Origin: an uncultured Mailhella sp.
Lineage (GTDB): Bacteria > Desulfobacterota > Desulfovibrionia > Desulfovibrionales > Desulfovibrionaceae
Direction: 5' to 3'
Assembly: GCF_944324995.1 (NCBI RefSeq)
Contig: NZ_CALUYL010000028.1
Coordinates: forward strand, 1-41,286
DNA length: 41,286 bases
Made by a program: the position numbers and the translations under genes. The notes under the pieces are model-generated. The model saw nothing but the letters and a program-made list of their open reading frames with translations, was not told the origin of the DNA and made no database searches. The first letter of the stretch is position 1; each line of letters opens with the position of its first letter. This document shows positions 15,775-24,130 of the stretch, in pieces.

Positions 15775-18700
15775 ATGGCGTACACACGTAGAAGCTTTCT
15801 GAAAATGGTCGGCGCGGGAGCCATGTGCCTTTCGCTCGCCCATTTTGGATTTGATCTGAAAGAGGCGAAGGCATATGCCACGTCCTTGAAAATTGAAGGC
15901 GCGAAGGAAGTCAGCACCGTCTGCCCCTTCTGCGCCGTCTGCTGCCAGGTCATCGCGTATGTGAAGGACGGCAAGCTCATCTCCACGGAAGGCGATCCCG
16001 ACTTCCCCGTCAACGAAGGCAGCCTCTGCGCCAAGGGCGCGGCCCTGCTTTCCATGTACACCGGCGAACATCGTCTCACCAAGCCCATGTATCGCGCCCC
16101 CTACAGCGACAAGTGGGTCGAAAAGGACTGGGACTGGACGCTGCAGCAGATCGCCCGCCGCGTGAAGACCGCCCGGGACAACGACTTCATCGTGAAGAAC
16201 GCCAAGGGTCAGACCGTCAACAGGCTTGAGTCCGTGTTTTGCATGGGCACCTCTCATGCCTCCAACGAAGAGTGCGCCGTCATTCATCAGGCGATGCGCA
16301 GCCTGGGGGTCGTGCATATCGACCACCAGGCGCGTGTCTGACACAGCCCGACTGTACCGGCTCTGTCAGAGTCGTTCGGACGTGGGGCTATGACGAATCA
16401 CTGGATCGACATCAAGAACGCTGATGCCGTCCTGATTATGGGCAGCAATGCTGCAGAACATCATCCCGTATCCTTCAAGTGGATCATGCGGGCCAAGGAC
16501 GCCGGAGCCACCATCATGCACGTGGATCCCAAGTTCTCCCGCACCTCGGCGCGTTGCGATTTTCATGTGCCGATCCGCTCCGGTACGGACATCGCCTTCC
16601 TCGGAGGCATGATAAACTACATCATCGAGTCGGGAAGCTGGTTCAAGGACTACGTGGTGAACTACACCAACGCCACCTATGTGCTGGCCGATTCGTATGA
16701 CTTCAAAGACGGTCTCTTCAGCGGCTACAACGCCGAAAAGAGAACATACGACCGTTCTTCCTGGACCTTCAAGCGCGACGAGAAGGGAGCTCCCGTACGC
16801 GACTTCACGCTCAAGGACGAACGCTGCGTATTCAACGTCATGGCAAAGCACTACTCCCGCTACACGCTGGACAACGTTTCCAGCATCACGGGCGTATCGA
16901 AAGAAAACCTCCTGAAGGTCTATAAGATCTTCTGCGCCACAGGAAAGCCGGACAAGGCCGGAACCATTCTGTACGCCATCGGCTGGACTCAGCACACGGT
17001 GGGCGTGCAGAACATCCGCGCGTCGGCCATCATTCAGCTTCTGCTGGGCAACATCGGCGTGGCCGGCGGCGGCATCAACGCTCTGCGCGGCGAACCCAAC
17101 GTGCAGGGGTCTACGGACCATGCCCTGCTCTACCACAACCTTCCCGGCTACCACAACGCGCCTCTCGCGCAGTGGCAGACGCTGGAGGAATACAACAAGG
17201 CCAACACTCCCGTCACGCACATTCCCAACAGCGCCAACTGGTGGAGCAATCGTCCCAAGTACGTGACCAGTCTGCTCAAGGGCTGGTTCGGCGACGCCGC
17301 CACCGCGGAAAACGATTTCTGCTACAGCTGGCTGCCCAAGTGCGAAGACGGCGAGGACTACTCGTACATGTACGCCATGGACCGCATGCTCAACGACAAG
17401 ATGCGCGGCGGCTTCATTTTCGGCGTGAACCCCATGAACAGTTTCCCCAACACCAACAAGATGCGCGCCGCTCTGGACCATCTGGACTGGCTGGTGGTGG
17501 GTGAAATTCACAACTCCGAAACCTCGGACAACTGGCATCGGCCCGGCGCTGATCCTTCCACCAAGAAGACGGAAGTCTTCCTGCTGCCCTCCGCGCACCG
17601 CGTGGAGAAGGAAGGAACCATCAGCAACAGCGGCCGCTGGCTGCAGTGGTTCGACAAGGCTGTGGAACCTGCGGGTGAAGCCCGCAACTTCGGCGACATC
17701 TACGTGCCGCTCATCAACACCATCCGCGAGCTGTACAAGAAGGAAGGCGGCGTCTTCCCCGATCCTCTTCTCAAGCTGAACTGGACCGACAAGTTCGACG
17801 CCTCCGACTGGGCAAAGCGCATCAACGGTTTCTTCTGGAAGGATACCGTGGTCAACGGCAAGACCTACAAGCGCGGACAGCTTGTGCCGGCCTTCGGCAA
17901 TCTTCAGGCCGACGGCTCCACCTCTTCGCTGAACTGGCTGTACACCGGCAGCTGGACCGAAGAGGAAGGCAACAAGTCCAAGCGCCGCGATCCCAGCCAG
18001 ACCGAGATGCAGGCGAAGATCGGCATCTACCCGAACTGGTCGTGGTGCTGGCCCATCAACCGCCGCATTCTGTACAACCGCGCGTCCGTGGATCTTCAGG
18101 GCAAGCCCTGGAATCCGGACAAGGCGGTCATCGAATGGAAGGACGGCGCGTGGGTGGGCGACGTGCCCGACGGTCCGTGGCCGCCCATGGCCGACGAGAA
18201 GAACGGACGCCTGCCGTTCATCATGACCACCGACGGCGCGGCGCAGCTCTTCGGCCCCGGACGTGTTGACGGCCCCTTCCCCGAGCACTACGAGCCCGCC
18301 GAGTCGCCCGTGGCTTCGCATCCGTTCTCCAGTCAGCTGACCTCGCCCTGCTTCAAGTTCCACAAAAGCGAGTTCGACAAGTTCGCGGCTCCGGCCGATC
18401 CGCGCTACCCCATCGTGCTGACCACCTACAGCATGACGGAACACTGGTGCGGCGGCGGCGAAACCCGCAACGTGCCCAACCTGCTTGAGGCCGAACCTCA
18501 GCTCTATGTGGAAATGAGCCAGGAACTCGCCAAGGAAAAGGGCATCAATAACGGTGACGGCGTCATCATCGAGAGCGCCCGCGGCAAGGTGGAAGCCATT
18601 GCCATGGTGACCATCCGCCTGCGTCCGTTCACGATCATGGGCAAGACCGTCCATCTCATAGGCATGCCTTTCGCCTATGGCTGGACCACTCCCGGCTGCG

Positions 18701-18816
18701 GCGATTCCACGAACCGCCTCACCGTGACCGCCTATGACCCGAACACCACCATTCCTGAAACGAAAGCTTGCTGCGTGAACATCCGCAAGGCCGACAAGCT
18801 GACCGAAATAGCCTGA
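15775..18816 (+). CDS. fdhA: Formate dehydrogenase alpha subunit, selenocysteine-containing, Tat-exported
   Basis: This is the catalytic subunit that oxidises formate to CO2 at a molybdenum or tungsten bis-pterin site in the periplasm. The reading frame spans 1014 codons with one in-frame TGA at codon 189 (16339-16341). The sequence continues in the same frame as U-HSPTVPALSESFGRGAMTN, which aligns with E. coli FdnG around its selenocysteine. A twin-arginine signal TRRSFLK (residues 4-10) is present, with probable cleavage after AKA near residue 33. The [4Fe-4S] cysteines are C50, C53, C57 and C85. The length of 1013 residues matches FdnG-type enzymes. Gene prediction that treats TGA as stop would split it wrongly at 16341 and 16390. 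Whether Mo or W is used cannot be read from sequence. Confidence 0.97.
16339..16380 (+). promoter_or_regulatory. Selenocysteine UGA codon and bacterial SECIS hairpin
   Basis: Directly after the TGA an mRNA hairpin can form: CCGA (16348-16351) pairs with TCGG (16376-16379), and an apical stem GGCTCT/AGAGTC (16359-16364 with 16368-16373) closes a GTC loop. The loop lies about 24 nt after the UGA, the distance expected for SelB recognition in coding-region bacterial SECIS elements. Confidence 0.8.
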
Positions 18817-18862
18817 TTCAGGCGGGGCGCGCCCTCGCGGCGCGCCCCTCAAGGAGTACGCG

Positions 18863-19522
18863 ATGCCTAAAGCATTCCTCATAGACACAACAAGATGCAC
18901 GGCCTGCCGCGGCTGCCAGCTGGCATGCAAGGAGTGGCACAACCTGCCCGCCAACGCCACCAAGCAGCGGGGCTCGCATCAGAATCCCCCGGATCTCAAT
19001 CCCAACAACCTTAAAATCGTCCGCTTCCACGAACACTTCGACGAGCAGGGCAACGTGGTGTGGAACTTCTTCCCCGATCAGTGCCGCCACTGCCTCACGC
19101 CGATCTGCGTGGATCTGGCCAATCTTGCCGTTCCCGGATCCATGATTCAGGACAAGGCCACCGGCGCGGTGCTCGTCACGGAAAAATGCAAGCAGCTGGC
19201 TCCGGCCGACATCAAGGCCATCAAGGAAGCCTGCCCGTACAACATTCCCCGGTACAACGAACAGACCAAAATGCTGACCAAATGCGACATGTGCATCGAC
19301 CGCGTGTCCGCAGGTCTTCAGCCCATGTGCGTGAAAACCTGCCCCACGGGCGCCATGTTCTTCGGCGAACGCGCGGAAGTGCTGGAAGAGGCGCAGAAAC
19401 GTCTGGCCCGCATCAAGGAACGCTATCCCAAAGCCCGCCTTGTGGACACGGAAGACGTGAGCGTCATCTATCTTCTGGCCGAGGAGCCCAAGCACTATTA
19501 CGAGTTCGCGAGCTTCGGCTAG
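18863..19522 (+). CDS. fdhB: Formate dehydrogenase beta subunit (iron-sulfur)
   Basis: The 219-residue electron-transfer subunit has ferredoxin-like cysteine groups: C12-x2-C15-x2-C18-x3-C22, C74-x2-C77-x4-C82, and a C-terminal set within CPYNIP, KCDMC and MCVKTCPTGA. This fits the three-cluster beta subunit of soluble periplasmic Desulfovibrio enzymes rather than the membrane-anchored E. coli FdnH, as it ends without a transmembrane helix. It has no signal peptide and is presumably carried out with FdhA by the Tat system. AAGGAG lies 6 nt before ATG 18863. Confidence 0.95.
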   Translation: MPKAFLIDTTRCTACRGCQLACKEWHNLPANATKQRGSHQNPPDLNPNNLKIVRFHEHFDEQGNVVWNFFPDQCRHCLTPICVDLANLAVPGSMIQDKATGAVLVTEKCKQLAPADIKAIKEACPYNIPRYNEQTKMLTKCDMCIDRVSAGLQPMCVKTCPTGAMFFGERAEVLEEAQKRLARIKERYPKARLVDTEDVSVIYLLAEEPKHYYEFASFG

Positions 19523-19525
19523 CCT

Positions 19526-19634
19526 CATGCCGGAGCGCCCGTCCCGGAAGCGGCCTTCGGCCGCCTTCACGGGCACGAAGTTCGGAGCTTCCGCCCTGCG
19601 GCGAAGCCTTGCGCTTCAGCGTCGCTCCGGCATG
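19526..19634 (+). repeat. Branched inverted-repeat element between fdhB and fdhE
   Basis: A perfect 12-bp outer stem, CATGCCGGAGCG (19526-19537) with CGCTCCGGCATG (19623-19634), encloses at least two further hairpins. One is GAAG-CGGCC-TTC-GGCCG-c-CTTC (19547-19568) nested in CCCGT/ACGGG. The other is GCTTC-c-GCC-CTGC-GGC-GAAGC (19587-19607). The whole forms a multi-branched fold of about 110 nt. It starts 4 bp after the fdhB stop and ends 76 bp before fdhE. It may be a REP-like element or an mRNA stability/segment barrier; no T-run follows. Confidence 0.7.
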
Positions 19635-19710
19635 CACTCGCAACCGGGCATTGCCCTAACCCTGCATTTCATCGGCGGCCTTTGCCGCTTCCAGTTTCTC
19701 AGGAGTCACC

Positions 19711-20634
19711 ATGGCCGAATCCCGTCAGACCGTTTCCGAAACCCTTGCCGGCATCGTTGAGCGCAGACCCGTGCTCGCGCCGGTGCTGAACGCGTTCGCC
19801 CCTCTGCTTGAGGCGCGTTCCGCGCTGCCGGAAAAGCTTTCCCCCATGATTGAGGAAAGCGGCTTTGTCCTGCCCCCCTGGCGGCAGGAACGGGCGCAGC
19901 AGGGGGCGCCGCTTCTGGCCGGAGCCAGCCTGAAGGGACTTTTCCCCCTTCTGCGGAAATCGGCCGACGAGCTGCTGCCTCTTCTGGAAGCGCTGCCCGG
20001 CATGAACGGATACGCCGACGCGCTCACGTCGTTCTTCCAGAAGGAAGAGATGTGCATGCGCGCCGCCGACACGCTCCTCACCGGGCACGAAACCGCGCTC
20101 GCCGAGGCCGCGGAAGAAACGCATCTGCCGCCCGCCGTGCTGCTGTTTGCGCTGGAGGTCGTGGTCGGACCCGTTCTGCGGGCCCTGGCGCTGAAGTACG
20201 ACGCCCCGTGGGACGAACGTGCTTCCTCCTGGATGCAGGGTTTCTGCCCCGTATGCGGCTCCTTCCCGTCCATCTCCTATCTGGACAAGCGCGTCTTTGA
20301 CGAAAAGAACGCCTTTCTGGCCGGAGGCGGAGGAAAAAAACATATGCATTGCGCTCTGTGCGGCACCGAATGGCACTTCCGGCGCGGAGCCTGCCCTTCC
20401 TGCGGAAAGGAAGGTTCCGGCGTCATGGAATTTCTCCGCGAAAGCGAAAACAGCCGGGGCGAACGCATCGACTGGTGTACCAAGTGCAAGAGCTACTGCC
20501 CGACCGTGGATCTGCGCGAATGTGCCGGCACGCCCGACATGGACGCCATGGCGCTGGGCATGATGCATATGGACATTGTTGCCGCTCAGAAAGGGCTGAC
20601 GCCTCTCAAGCCCTCCTTCTGGAATCAATTCTAG
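19711..20634 (+). CDS. fdhE: Formate dehydrogenase accessory protein FdhE
   Basis: This 307-residue cytosolic protein is needed for maturation of Tat-exported formate dehydrogenases; it binds iron through paired cysteines. Four CxxC pairs are visible: C179/C182 (GFCPVCGS), C214/C217 (HCALCGTEW), C228/C231 (CPSCG) and C256/C259 (WCTKC). The N-terminal 170 residues are helical. AGGAG precedes ATG 19711. Its place inside the fdh operon agrees with the role. Confidence 0.95.
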   Translation: MAESRQTVSETLAGIVERRPVLAPVLNAFAPLLEARSALPEKLSPMIEESGFVLPPWRQERAQQGAPLLAGASLKGLFPLLRKSADELLPLLEALPGMNGYADALTSFFQKEEMCMRAADTLLTGHETALAEAAEETHLPPAVLLFALEVVVGPVLRALALKYDAPWDERASSWMQGFCPVCGSFPSISYLDKRVFDEKNAFLAGGGGKKHMHCALCGTEWHFRRGACPSCGKEGSGVMEFLRESENSRGERIDWCTKCKSYCPTVDLRECAGTPDMDAMALGMMHMDIVAAQKGLTPLKPSFWNQF

Positions 20635-20677
20635 CCACTGCCTCCGGGCACTTCCCCAATCTACCGGGAGAATGCGC

Positions 20678-21124
20678 ATGAAACCGCTTTTTATTCTTAC
20701 CCTTCTTCTCTCCCTCGCCTGGTGTACGCCGGCGGAAGCTCAGGACTTCAAGGCCAATCTCAAGTATCCGAAAAATCCCATCGTGCTTGGCGGCGAAGTT
20801 TCTCCCCGCATGGCTGTCACCTTCAATCACAGCTCCCACAGCAACGTCCCCTGTGATACCTGTCATCACAAGCCCCGCTGCGTCATCTGTCACTACAGTC
20901 CTTCGGAAGAAAAGTCGCCCTACGCGTCGTGCAGCAGCAATGCCGGCTGCCATACCGTGCAGGGCAGAAGCAATCAGCAGGACAGCCGCTTCATGGCCTT
21001 CCACAGCAGAGAAAGCATGCGCTCCTGCTTCGGCTGCCATCGCAGAATGAGCCTGGAGCACCCCGAATTCCAGGGCTGCCGTCCCTGCCACCCCAACAAC
21101 ATCCAGCCGGACGAAGAGAAGTAA
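20678..21124 (+). CDS. Periplasmic c3-like cytochrome with five heme motifs
   Basis: I prefer ATG 20678 (MKPLF) over the ATG two codons upstream because GGGAG then has a normal 7-nt spacing. The 148-residue product has a signal peptide (residues 1-21, cut after AEA). Heme-binding motifs are C59DTCH, C68VICH, C85SSNAGCH (CxxxxCH), C117FGCH and C134RPCH. The FNHSSH segment (H51, H54) and CHH (H64) match the class III cytochrome c3 pattern. The mature protein has exactly ten histidines, five in motifs and five others (H51, H54, H64, H109, H128), enough for five bis-histidine hemes. Classical c3 has four. Likely role: electron acceptor of the formate dehydrogenase. Confidence 0.88.
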   Translation: MKPLFILTLLLSLAWCTPAEAQDFKANLKYPKNPIVLGGEVSPRMAVTFNHSSHSNVPCDTCHHKPRCVICHYSPSEEKSPYASCSSNAGCHTVQGRSNQQDSRFMAFHSRESMRSCFGCHRRMSLEHPEFQGCRPCHPNNIQPDEEK

Positions 21125-21142
21125 TTCTCTGCATCCCCTGAT

Positions 21143-21184
21143 AAAAAAGCCTGCGCCTCGAAAAAACGATGCGCAGGCTTTTTT
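21143..21184 (+). terminator. Terminator of the fdh operon
   Basis: A 14-bp perfect stem (21143-21156 with 21171-21184, core GCCTGCGC) ends in six T's. The A-run on the other side makes it symmetrical, so it can act on both strands. Confidence 0.92.
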
Positions 21185-21666
21185 ATGGCAGAAAAATACC
21201 GTTCGAGGAGGCTCTCGATCCGTCATCGGAAAGACGCCGGGTTCTGCTGTACCCTCGTCGGATGCGTCGAACCTCTGAAATATGCCCCGACATGCGGCAT
21301 ATTTCTTGCTGAACAGGCGTCGGACACACCGAAATACGGCAGTCAACAGGCAAAGACATCGCCGAAGGCGACAGGACGAAGGAATCAGCAGCCTGTCCAG
21401 ATCGAGCGCCAGCAGCCGGAGTCGAAGCGACGGAGAAAAGCAAAGAGGTTCGGCGGTCTCTGGAAAGCCTCGGTGCAGGGGATAGATGAGGGCAAGATCG
21501 CCGACGCCGGAAAGGTATTGATGCCCACAGGCAAAAAGCTGATACATGTCAGCCTGACTGATGCCGAACCCGCGCCTTGCATCTCGGCAAAGCTTTTTCC
21601 CCTTGGGCATCCGGCAGACACCTCTTCCCCTGACGGCAAGGAGCATGTCCGGCGCAGTAAAAGCAC
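21185..21666. other. 480-bp spacer without recognisable gene
   Basis: Frames are open on both strands but their translations show no domain or signal. It contains a perfect 9-bp hairpin AAATATGCC-N9-GGCATATTT (21278-21304) and a small one TCGCC-GAA-GGCGA (21360-21372). Nothing else can be supported. Confidence 0.45.
21278..21304. repeat. Perfect 9-bp inverted repeat in gene-free spacer
   Basis: AAATATGCC (21278-21286) and GGCATATTT (21296-21304) pair fully around a 9-nt loop; on the plus strand it runs into TTTCTT. It could be a weak terminator of an unannotated RNA or an operator. Confidence 0.55.
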
Positions 21667-21702
21667 AAAAAAACGCCCCGGAACAACATTCCGAGGCGTT
21701 TT
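21667..21702 (-). terminator. Terminator of tRNA-Phe
   Basis: On the minus strand AACGCC and GGCGTT form the outer stem with an inner CGGAA/TTCCG, followed by a T-run (complement of 21667-21673). It lies 15 bp downstream of the tRNA. Confidence 0.88.
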
Positions 21703-21717
21703 CTTTGACATTGAAAG

Positions 21718-21793
21718 TGGTGCCGAGGGACAGAATCGAACTGCCCACACGGGGATTTTCAGTCCCCTGCTCTACCAACTGAGCTACCTCGGC
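21718..21793 (-). tRNA. tRNA-Phe (GAA)
   Basis: This 76-nt cloverleaf has acceptor stem GCCGAGG/CCTCGGC, encoded CCA (21718-21720) and anticodon loop CTGAAAA giving GAA. Confidence 0.97.
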
Positions 21794-21805
21794 ACAACAA
21801 AAGGC

Positions 21806-21834
21806 AATGTACTGCAGCTTTCGACAAAAGGCAA
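21806..21834 (-). promoter_or_regulatory. Promoter of tRNA-Phe
   Basis: On the minus strand TTGCCT (21829-21834) and TACATT (21806-21811) are 17 bp apart and end 12 bp before the tRNA. Confidence 0.7.
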
Positions 21835-21865
21835 GCACTTTTTTGCGTTCGTCGCAGTTCTCTTC

Positions 21866-22870
21866 CTATTCCGTAAGATTGCCGGGGCCCTTGGGGATGG
21901 AGGCCTCGACAATGCGCACCTTGTAGTCGCTGGCTTCCGCCGGAGGATTGACGAAGATGATCGTAAAGGGAACTTCATTGCCCGGCAGCACGTTGGTGTT
22001 GGCTTCCACGATGTCGAGCTTGTTGTTGAGCACCTTGTCGAGTTCTTCCTTGTCGAGCAGCTCCAGCTGGAAGGAGCTCATGCTGTTGCCGGCAAGCTGC
22101 TGCTGCGAAATCAGCTTGTTGCCGTTCGCGTCGTCCAGTTCCGCCTCCAGCCTGATGAGCTCGCGGGGCGCGGGGAAGTTGTTCTTCACCTTGCCTTCAA
22201 TGATGACAAGGTTGCCCACCTTCTCGTTCTTCACCTGATACTGGCGCACATCCTGCAGCACAAGCTCGCTCACCAGCGACAGAGGATCCGAAGGATCCGC
22301 CGTTTCCAGACCGAAATAGGGAGCCACCAGCCCCTTCAATCCGTCCAGGTAATGGGTGTTCTGCCACATCCAGCCGCAGCCGGCCGCAAGCGCCAGACAC
22401 ACCAGAAAGCTCGTCAGACGGGGAAGGATGGAACTCTTTTTGCGGGGCATGTCCAGACCGCCGAACGACGCGGCACTGCCGTCGCCGTCGAGCCTGAGTC
22501 CCTGAGAGGCGCGTCTTTCCCTCACGCGCTCTCTGCCGCCGTGCGCGTCGGCGGGCTCGTCCATCGCGAGCTCAAGGCCTCCGTTCCGGGCACTGCGGGG
22601 GCTTGCGCCGCCAAAAGACAGGCCGCCTTCGTCATGCCGCTCGGGCGCGCGTTTTTCCGGTCTGTCGCCGGCAAGGTCAAGACCGCCGCCTCGGGTCGAT
22701 TCTCTGCCCTTTTCCTCGCCGCCGAGAGAAAGTGCGGGAGGATCGGTCTTTTCTTCCAGCGGAAGCGTGAAAATATGACGGCAGACCGAACAGCGGAGCT
22801 TGGCGCCGGGTCTCACCTTTTCATCTGGCAGACGATAGACCGTATTGCATTGAGGGCAGGTAACATTCAT
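21866..22870 (-). CDS. Zinc-ribbon membrane protein (MJ0042 type, DUF3426-like)
   Basis: The 334-residue protein starts with a zinc ribbon C5-x2-C8...C27-x2-C30 (MNVTCPQC...LRCSVC) of the MJ0042 type. A 110-residue low-complexity linker has six loosely spaced GGLxL-like repeats. One membrane helix (about residues 152-170) leads to a periplasmic C-terminal domain resembling DUF3426. I chose ATG 22870 since it begins at the zinc ribbon and has GGAG 8 nt upstream. Function is unknown; the layout suggests a cytosolic sensor part joined to a periplasmic domain. It is last in the tlpA-hpt-this unit. Confidence 0.82.
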   Translation of the reverse strand: MNVTCPQCNTVYRLPDEKVRPGAKLRCSVCRHIFTLPLEEKTDPPALSLGGEEKGRESTRGGGLDLAGDRPEKRAPERHDEGGLSFGGASPRSARNGGLELAMDEPADAHGGRERVRERRASQGLRLDGDGSAASFGGLDMPRKKSSILPRLTSFLVCLALAAGCGWMWQNTHYLDGLKGLVAPYFGLETADPSDPLSLVSELVLQDVRQYQVKNEKVGNLVIIEGKVKNNFPAPRELIRLEAELDDANGNKLISQQQLAGNSMSSFQLELLDKEELDKVLNNKLDIVEANTNVLPGNEVPFTIIFVNPPAEASDYKVRIVEASIPKGPGNLTE

Positions 22871-22921
22871 GAAACAATCTCCATCATTATGTGATAGCAC
22901 CGAGACCATACACCGCCTGCA

Positions 22922-23443
22922 TCAGCAGTCAAGCAGCTCGTAGATGCCGGGAAGCGTGCGATAGCGTTCGGCGTAGTCGAGGCCGTATCCCACAATGAAG
23001 CCCGCGGGCAGATCAAAGCCCACGAAGTCGGAATGCACGTCGAATTCCCGGCGTTCCTTCTTGTCCACGAGAGCGGCAAGCCGTATGGACTTCGCTCCCC
23101 GTGAGGAAAAATACCGCATGAGAAAGTCCATGGAACGACCGGTGTCCACGATATCCTCGACAATGAGCACGTGACGGCCCTCGAGAGAGATTTCCACGTC
23201 CTTGGTGATCTGCACGTGCTCGCTGCTGCTTGCCCGATCGCCGTAGCTGGCAAGACGCACGAAGTCAATGAGCACATCGGACTTCATGGCGCGGACCAGA
23301 TCGCTGAAAAAGGGAAAAGCTCCCTTCAGCACACATACGGCAACCACGGAATCCTCTCCGTAAACGGCGTCAATCTGGGCGGCCATTTCCTCGACGCGTC
23401 GCTGAATGACCGCCGCACTGAATATTTCCTTCATCTGATTCAT
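22922..23443 (-). CDS. hpt: Hypoxanthine phosphoribosyltransferase
   Basis: This purine salvage enzyme makes IMP (and GMP) from hypoxanthine (guanine) and PRPP. The 173-residue protein has the PRPP-binding motif VLIVEDIVDTGRS (about residues 95-107), an early VAVCVLKGAFPFFSDL motif and a C-terminal VGYGLDYAERYR. Three starts are possible: GTG 23449 (overlapping the tlpA stop), ATG 23443 and ATG 23434. None has a strong ribosome site, so coupling to tlpA translation is likely. I take 23443. Confidence 0.93.
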   Translation of the reverse strand: MNQMKEIFSAAVIQRRVEEMAAQIDAVYGEDSVVAVCVLKGAFPFFSDLVRAMKSDVLIDFVRLASYGDRASSSEHVQITKDVEISLEGRHVLIVEDIVDTGRSMDFLMRYFSSRGAKSIRLAALVDKKERREFDVHSDFVGFDLPAGFIVGYGLDYAERYRTLPGIYELLDC

Positions 23444-23448
23444 GCGCA

Positions 23449-23967
23449 CTACCGTCTGATGAGACTCATGAGAAACTGTTTCATTTCCGGTCCGGGCACA
23501 TAGCCCGCCTCGCTCGCCTCGATATGTCCGTCCCTGTTGTAAATGACGTTGAAGGGAATGGCGTCTATCCTGTAGGCGCGGGAAAGTTCCTCCCCGCCGT
23601 AGTACACGGGATAGGCTCCCATCATGCCCATGGACTTCACAAAGGAATCCGCCTCGCGGATGTTCTGGTCGATGGCGATGCCGATGATGAGCAGATCCTC
23701 CTCGGGAATTTCCTTTCTCATTTTAATGAGTTCCGGAATTTCCCGACGGCACGGTCCGCAGAACGCGGCAAAGAAGTTCACCAGAATCACCTTGCCGTGA
23801 TTGGCGGCCAGCTCGTCGAGAAGTTCATAGGTATGCACGGGTTTCAGCTGGGGGGCCTTGTCCTGACCGAACGCCACGGAGCAGGGAAGCGTCAGCGCGA
23901 GGGCGACGACGCCCGTCAGCAGCACTCCCGCCATGCGACGGAAAAAGCCCAGCGGCCTTGTTTTCAT
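23449..23967 (-). CDS. TlpA/ResA-like periplasmic thioredoxin
   Basis: The 172-residue protein has a signal peptide (residues 1 to about 34, with R-rich start and cut near AFG) and a thioredoxin fold with active site C70-G-P-C73 in FFAAFCGPCRREIP. The cis-proline loop is at DAIPFNVIYNRDG. Such proteins reduce disulfides in the periplasm, often for cytochrome c maturation, which would fit a cell rich in multiheme cytochromes. AAAAGGAG lies before ATG 23967. It is first in a unit with hpt and the zinc-ribbon gene. Confidence 0.9.
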   Translation of the reverse strand: MKTRPLGFFRRMAGVLLTGVVALALTLPCSVAFGQDKAPQLKPVHTYELLDELAANHGKVILVNFFAAFCGPCRREIPELIKMRKEIPEEDLLIIGIAIDQNIREADSFVKSMGMMGAYPVYYGGEELSRAYRIDAIPFNVIYNRDGHIEASEAGYVPGPEMKQFLMSLIRR

Positions 23968-23997
23968 ACTAATCTCCTTTTCCTCAGAACATGTGCC

Positions 23998-24028
23998 CGC
24001 GGAAGGCTTTTCTTCCGCGAACTTTTTT
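23998..24028 (+). terminator. Plus-strand terminator between divergent tlpA and rpoH
   Basis: CGCGGAAG (23998-24005) pairs perfectly with CTTCCGCG (24012-24019) around GCTTTT, followed 3 nt later by six T's (24023-24028). The minus strand has no T-run after it. There is no annotated plus-strand gene upstream that it could end. Confidence 0.8.
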
Positions 24029-24045
24029 AGGTGTACTGAAAATCG

Positions 24046-24072
24046 TTGAAAACGCCAACCTTAAACTATAGG
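24046..24072 (+). promoter_or_regulatory. Possible rpoH promoter
   Basis: TTGAAA (24046-24051) and TATAGG (24067-24072) lie 15 bp apart, about 58 bp before the start codon. The spacing is short, so this is tentative. Confidence 0.35.
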
Positions 24073-24130
24073 ATACATTCCGGCAATCACGCTTCCACCC
24101 CCGGAGGCCCGCCGAAATAAGGATGACTCC

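Noticed and set aside
15775-16341. Reading fdhA as a truncated pseudogene stopped at TGA 16339
   Set aside because: The frame continues unbroken with FdnG-like sequence, the TGA is at the known selenocysteine site and a SECIS-like hairpin follows.
16366-18963. An 865-codon minus-strand frame opposite fdhA
   Set aside because: Same cause: antisense of a GC-rich conserved gene with no recognisable motifs.
20606-21838. A 410-codon minus-strand frame across the cytochrome gene, a terminator and tRNA-Phe
   Set aside because: It passes through a tRNA and a terminator and has no domain character.
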